Below, piece by piece: positions 17,201 through 17,581 of a stretch of DNA of 17,581 bases. Origin of the DNA: an uncultured Bacteroides sp. (GTDB lineage: Bacteria; Bacteroidota; Bacteroidia; Bacteroidales; Bacteroidaceae); contig CAMTFK010000086.1 in NCBI GenBank assembly GCA_947071285.1, positions 1 to 17,581 of the forward strand, in the 5' to 3' direction. Numbering within the stretch: the first letter of the stretch is position 1; each line of letters opens with the position of its first letter. A program made the translations under genes and the position numbers. The notes under the pieces are model-generated. The model was given only the letters and a program-made list of their open reading frames with translations. It was not told the origin of the DNA and made no database searches.

Positions 17201-17451
17201 TCTGTAATAGTACCGCCTTCTTCTCCATTCACCTTTACATTTACTCCAATCAGAGTTTCCTCGGTAGAGGCATCAATTACTGTTCCTACTAAAGTACGTT
17301 TCTGAGATGTTTTGCTTTGAGTGATTATTTGCACTGAAGAATTATCCGAATTTGCCATGACAGCAGACGGATAACTGCAAACAAAACCAGTGCAAAAGAG
17401 CAGACCGGTAATGAATCGCCGATTGTTTTTTAATAATACTGATTTCATCAT
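14284..17451 (-). CDS. SusC/RagA-like TonB-dependent outer-membrane transporter (no STN domain)
   Basis: Complete, 1055 residues, imports the glycan bound by the SusD encoded next. Signal peptide about 1-33 (ending SAVMA), carboxypeptidase-regulatory-like domain about 52-123 (GTVIDASTEETLIGVNV...FSYIGYKT), TonB-box-like MLDEVVIVGQGT about 129-140, plug about 145-255 (GIEISSSDLNRIPAESIESFSLLKDASATAIYGNRGANGV region), then beta-barrel ending in FNLGVQFTF with the terminal Phe typical of outer-membrane barrels. A DINGDGK calcium-loop-like motif is at about residue 876. It has no STN domain, so this locus is not sensed through a FecR/sigma pair; the regulator (for example a hybrid two-component system) is probably outside the window. 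Two ATGs are adjacent (17451 and 17448). No clear TAnnTTTG box is seen in the short upstream stretch to 17537. Confidence 0.95.
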   Translation of the reverse strand: MMKSVLLKNNRRFITGLLFCTGFVCSYPSAVMANSDNSSVQIITQSKTSQKRTLVGTVIDASTEETLIGVNVKVNGEEGGTITDVDGKFQIDVTSKTELVFSYIGYKTQTLVVGDLGVITVKMDSDNEMLDEVVIVGQGTQKKVSVTGSIATVKGATLKAPSSSLTSSFAGKLSGVVSMVNSGEPGSTSEFYIRGINTFGGVATPLILLDGIEISSSDLNRIPAESIESFSLLKDASATAIYGNRGANGVMLVTTKSGQENTKATVNASLEVSYFKPTKVTQFADGATFMRNYNEAAQARSLAPIASPKYSEEQILNTELGVNPYVYPDVDWFDLIFKKGNFNQRANVNVQGGGSRVTYYMSLQANHDAGLLDAPKYYYNNNINNWQYNFQNNISYKLTSTTTVDLRMMAQIGNLKGPNYSTSDLYKSVMRANPVAFPAYFPQQGEDDGFIRFGNTEVKPGKFGQNPYEYMMSSYKEVNFNTLNTSLSLNQDLNFITKGLTAKALVNFKNWSESSYNRSITSYFYKVKEGSWNSDTNDYEMQLLRTGDQYLSQSDITRNSDQTFYFDARLDWKRSFADHNLTAMAMYMMREYRNGVLPNRNQGYSGRFTYDYANRYLFEFNFGYNGSERLASGTRFEFFPAASVGWVVSSEKFWEPISKYINHFKLRASYGLVGSDSFDGRAPHFLYQNEVTMGWGPYFWTGLPTNETSKSGPAFDILAIQDAGWEHVKKFNLGVDLSLFNQLNVTFEYFHDIRDRILMARASWPNMLGYWGSLPWSNIGKVENHGVELSVNWSKQIAKDLMVDFRGNFTYNQNEYKYVDEPNYPYVWQTKTGKPLNTFTGYVAEGLFTSEEEIANWADQSQLGTNIMPGDIKYRDINGDGKITTEDQVLLSPYNHIPRIQYGFGLNVIYKNFDFGVFFNGSAKRKITINSGIAPFLANGGDGTEDETVERNLMQWIADDHWSVDNPNSNAGFPRLGINKSDVTNNLQNSSYWLRNGNFLRFKTLEIGYRLPYCRIYFSGDNLAVFSPFKLWDPELAWNAYPLQRTFNLGVQFTF

Positions 17452-17537
17452 CTTACTAGATTAAAGTTTAAATATTAAATTAAAGTCCTTAAATATATAT
17501 TTTGATTATTACCTTATTCGTCTTCTATATATAAAAC

Positions 17538-17581
17538 CTGTCTCTTATACACATCTGACGCTGCCGACGAAGAGGATAGTG
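17538..17581 (+). other. Illumina Nextera adapter read-through (not genomic)
   Basis: 17538-17556 is the 19-bp Tn5 mosaic end CTGTCTCTTATACACATCT. 17557-17570 is GACGCTGCCGACGA, the Nextera i5-side linker. 17571-17578 is AGAGGATA, the reverse complement of the standard Nextera index S503/N503 (TATCCTCT). 17579-17581 GTG is the start of the P5-side sequence. The exact order mosaic end, linker, index, P5 is that of a sequencing library molecule, so the last genomic base is at or before 17537. Confidence 0.97.

Noticed and set aside
17538..17556. Tn5 mosaic end as a sign of a natural Tn5-type transposon
   Set aside because: It is followed by the synthetic Nextera linker and an index, so it is library adapter, not a mobile element.

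Overview
The window looks like a piece of a Bacteroides-type genome (order Bacteroidales). It carries two SusC-family TonB-dependent transporters, a SusD lipoprotein, an ECF sigma/FecR anti-sigma pair, SusB-family (GH97) and GH51 glycosidases with lipoprotein signals, and several exact matches to the Bacteroides -7 promoter box TAnnTTTG. All protein genes lie on the minus strand, so transcription runs from high to low coordinates. Positions 17538-17581 are not genomic: they are an Illumina Nextera adapter read-through, so the window ends at an assembly edge.

Layout in transcription order. (1) About 17451-8040 is a polysaccharide utilisation locus (PUL): susC-like, susD-like, a surface lipoprotein with DUF1735-type and discoidin domains, and a GH97 glycosidase. 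It ends in a 365-bp gene-free stretch, the collapsed remains of a second copy of the DUF1735/discoidin gene, and a strong intrinsic terminator at 8040-8088. (2) 7957-5345 is a self-contained GH51 alpha-L-arabinofuranosidase gene with its own promoter-like box and terminator. (3) 5343-4838 has no gene but holds a degenerate 22-bp tandem repeat. (4) 4837-1 is a second PUL start: ECF sigma factor, FecR anti-sigma factor, and an STN-domain SusC cut off by the window start. This is the standard trans-envelope signalling arrangement, in which the transporter's STN domain tells FecR about bound glycan and FecR controls the sigma factor.

The most interesting signal is between fecR and the STN-type susC. 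On the plus strand, opposite to every gene, an exact -7 box (3061-3068) is followed about 50 bp later by a textbook intrinsic terminator (3116-3155). Together they predict an RNA of about 80 nt antisense to the susC leader. This fits the cis-antisense PUL repressor RNAs described in Bacteroides fragilis (DonS type).

Base composition is mosaic. The sigma, fecR and GH51 genes are visibly G+C-rich, while both susC-containing modules are A+T-rich, which suggests the transporter modules have a different history. The glycan targets cannot be fixed from sequence alone. GH97 residues point to the retaining alpha-galactosidase/beta-L-arabinopyranosidase type, and GH51 points to arabinose-containing plant polysaccharide.
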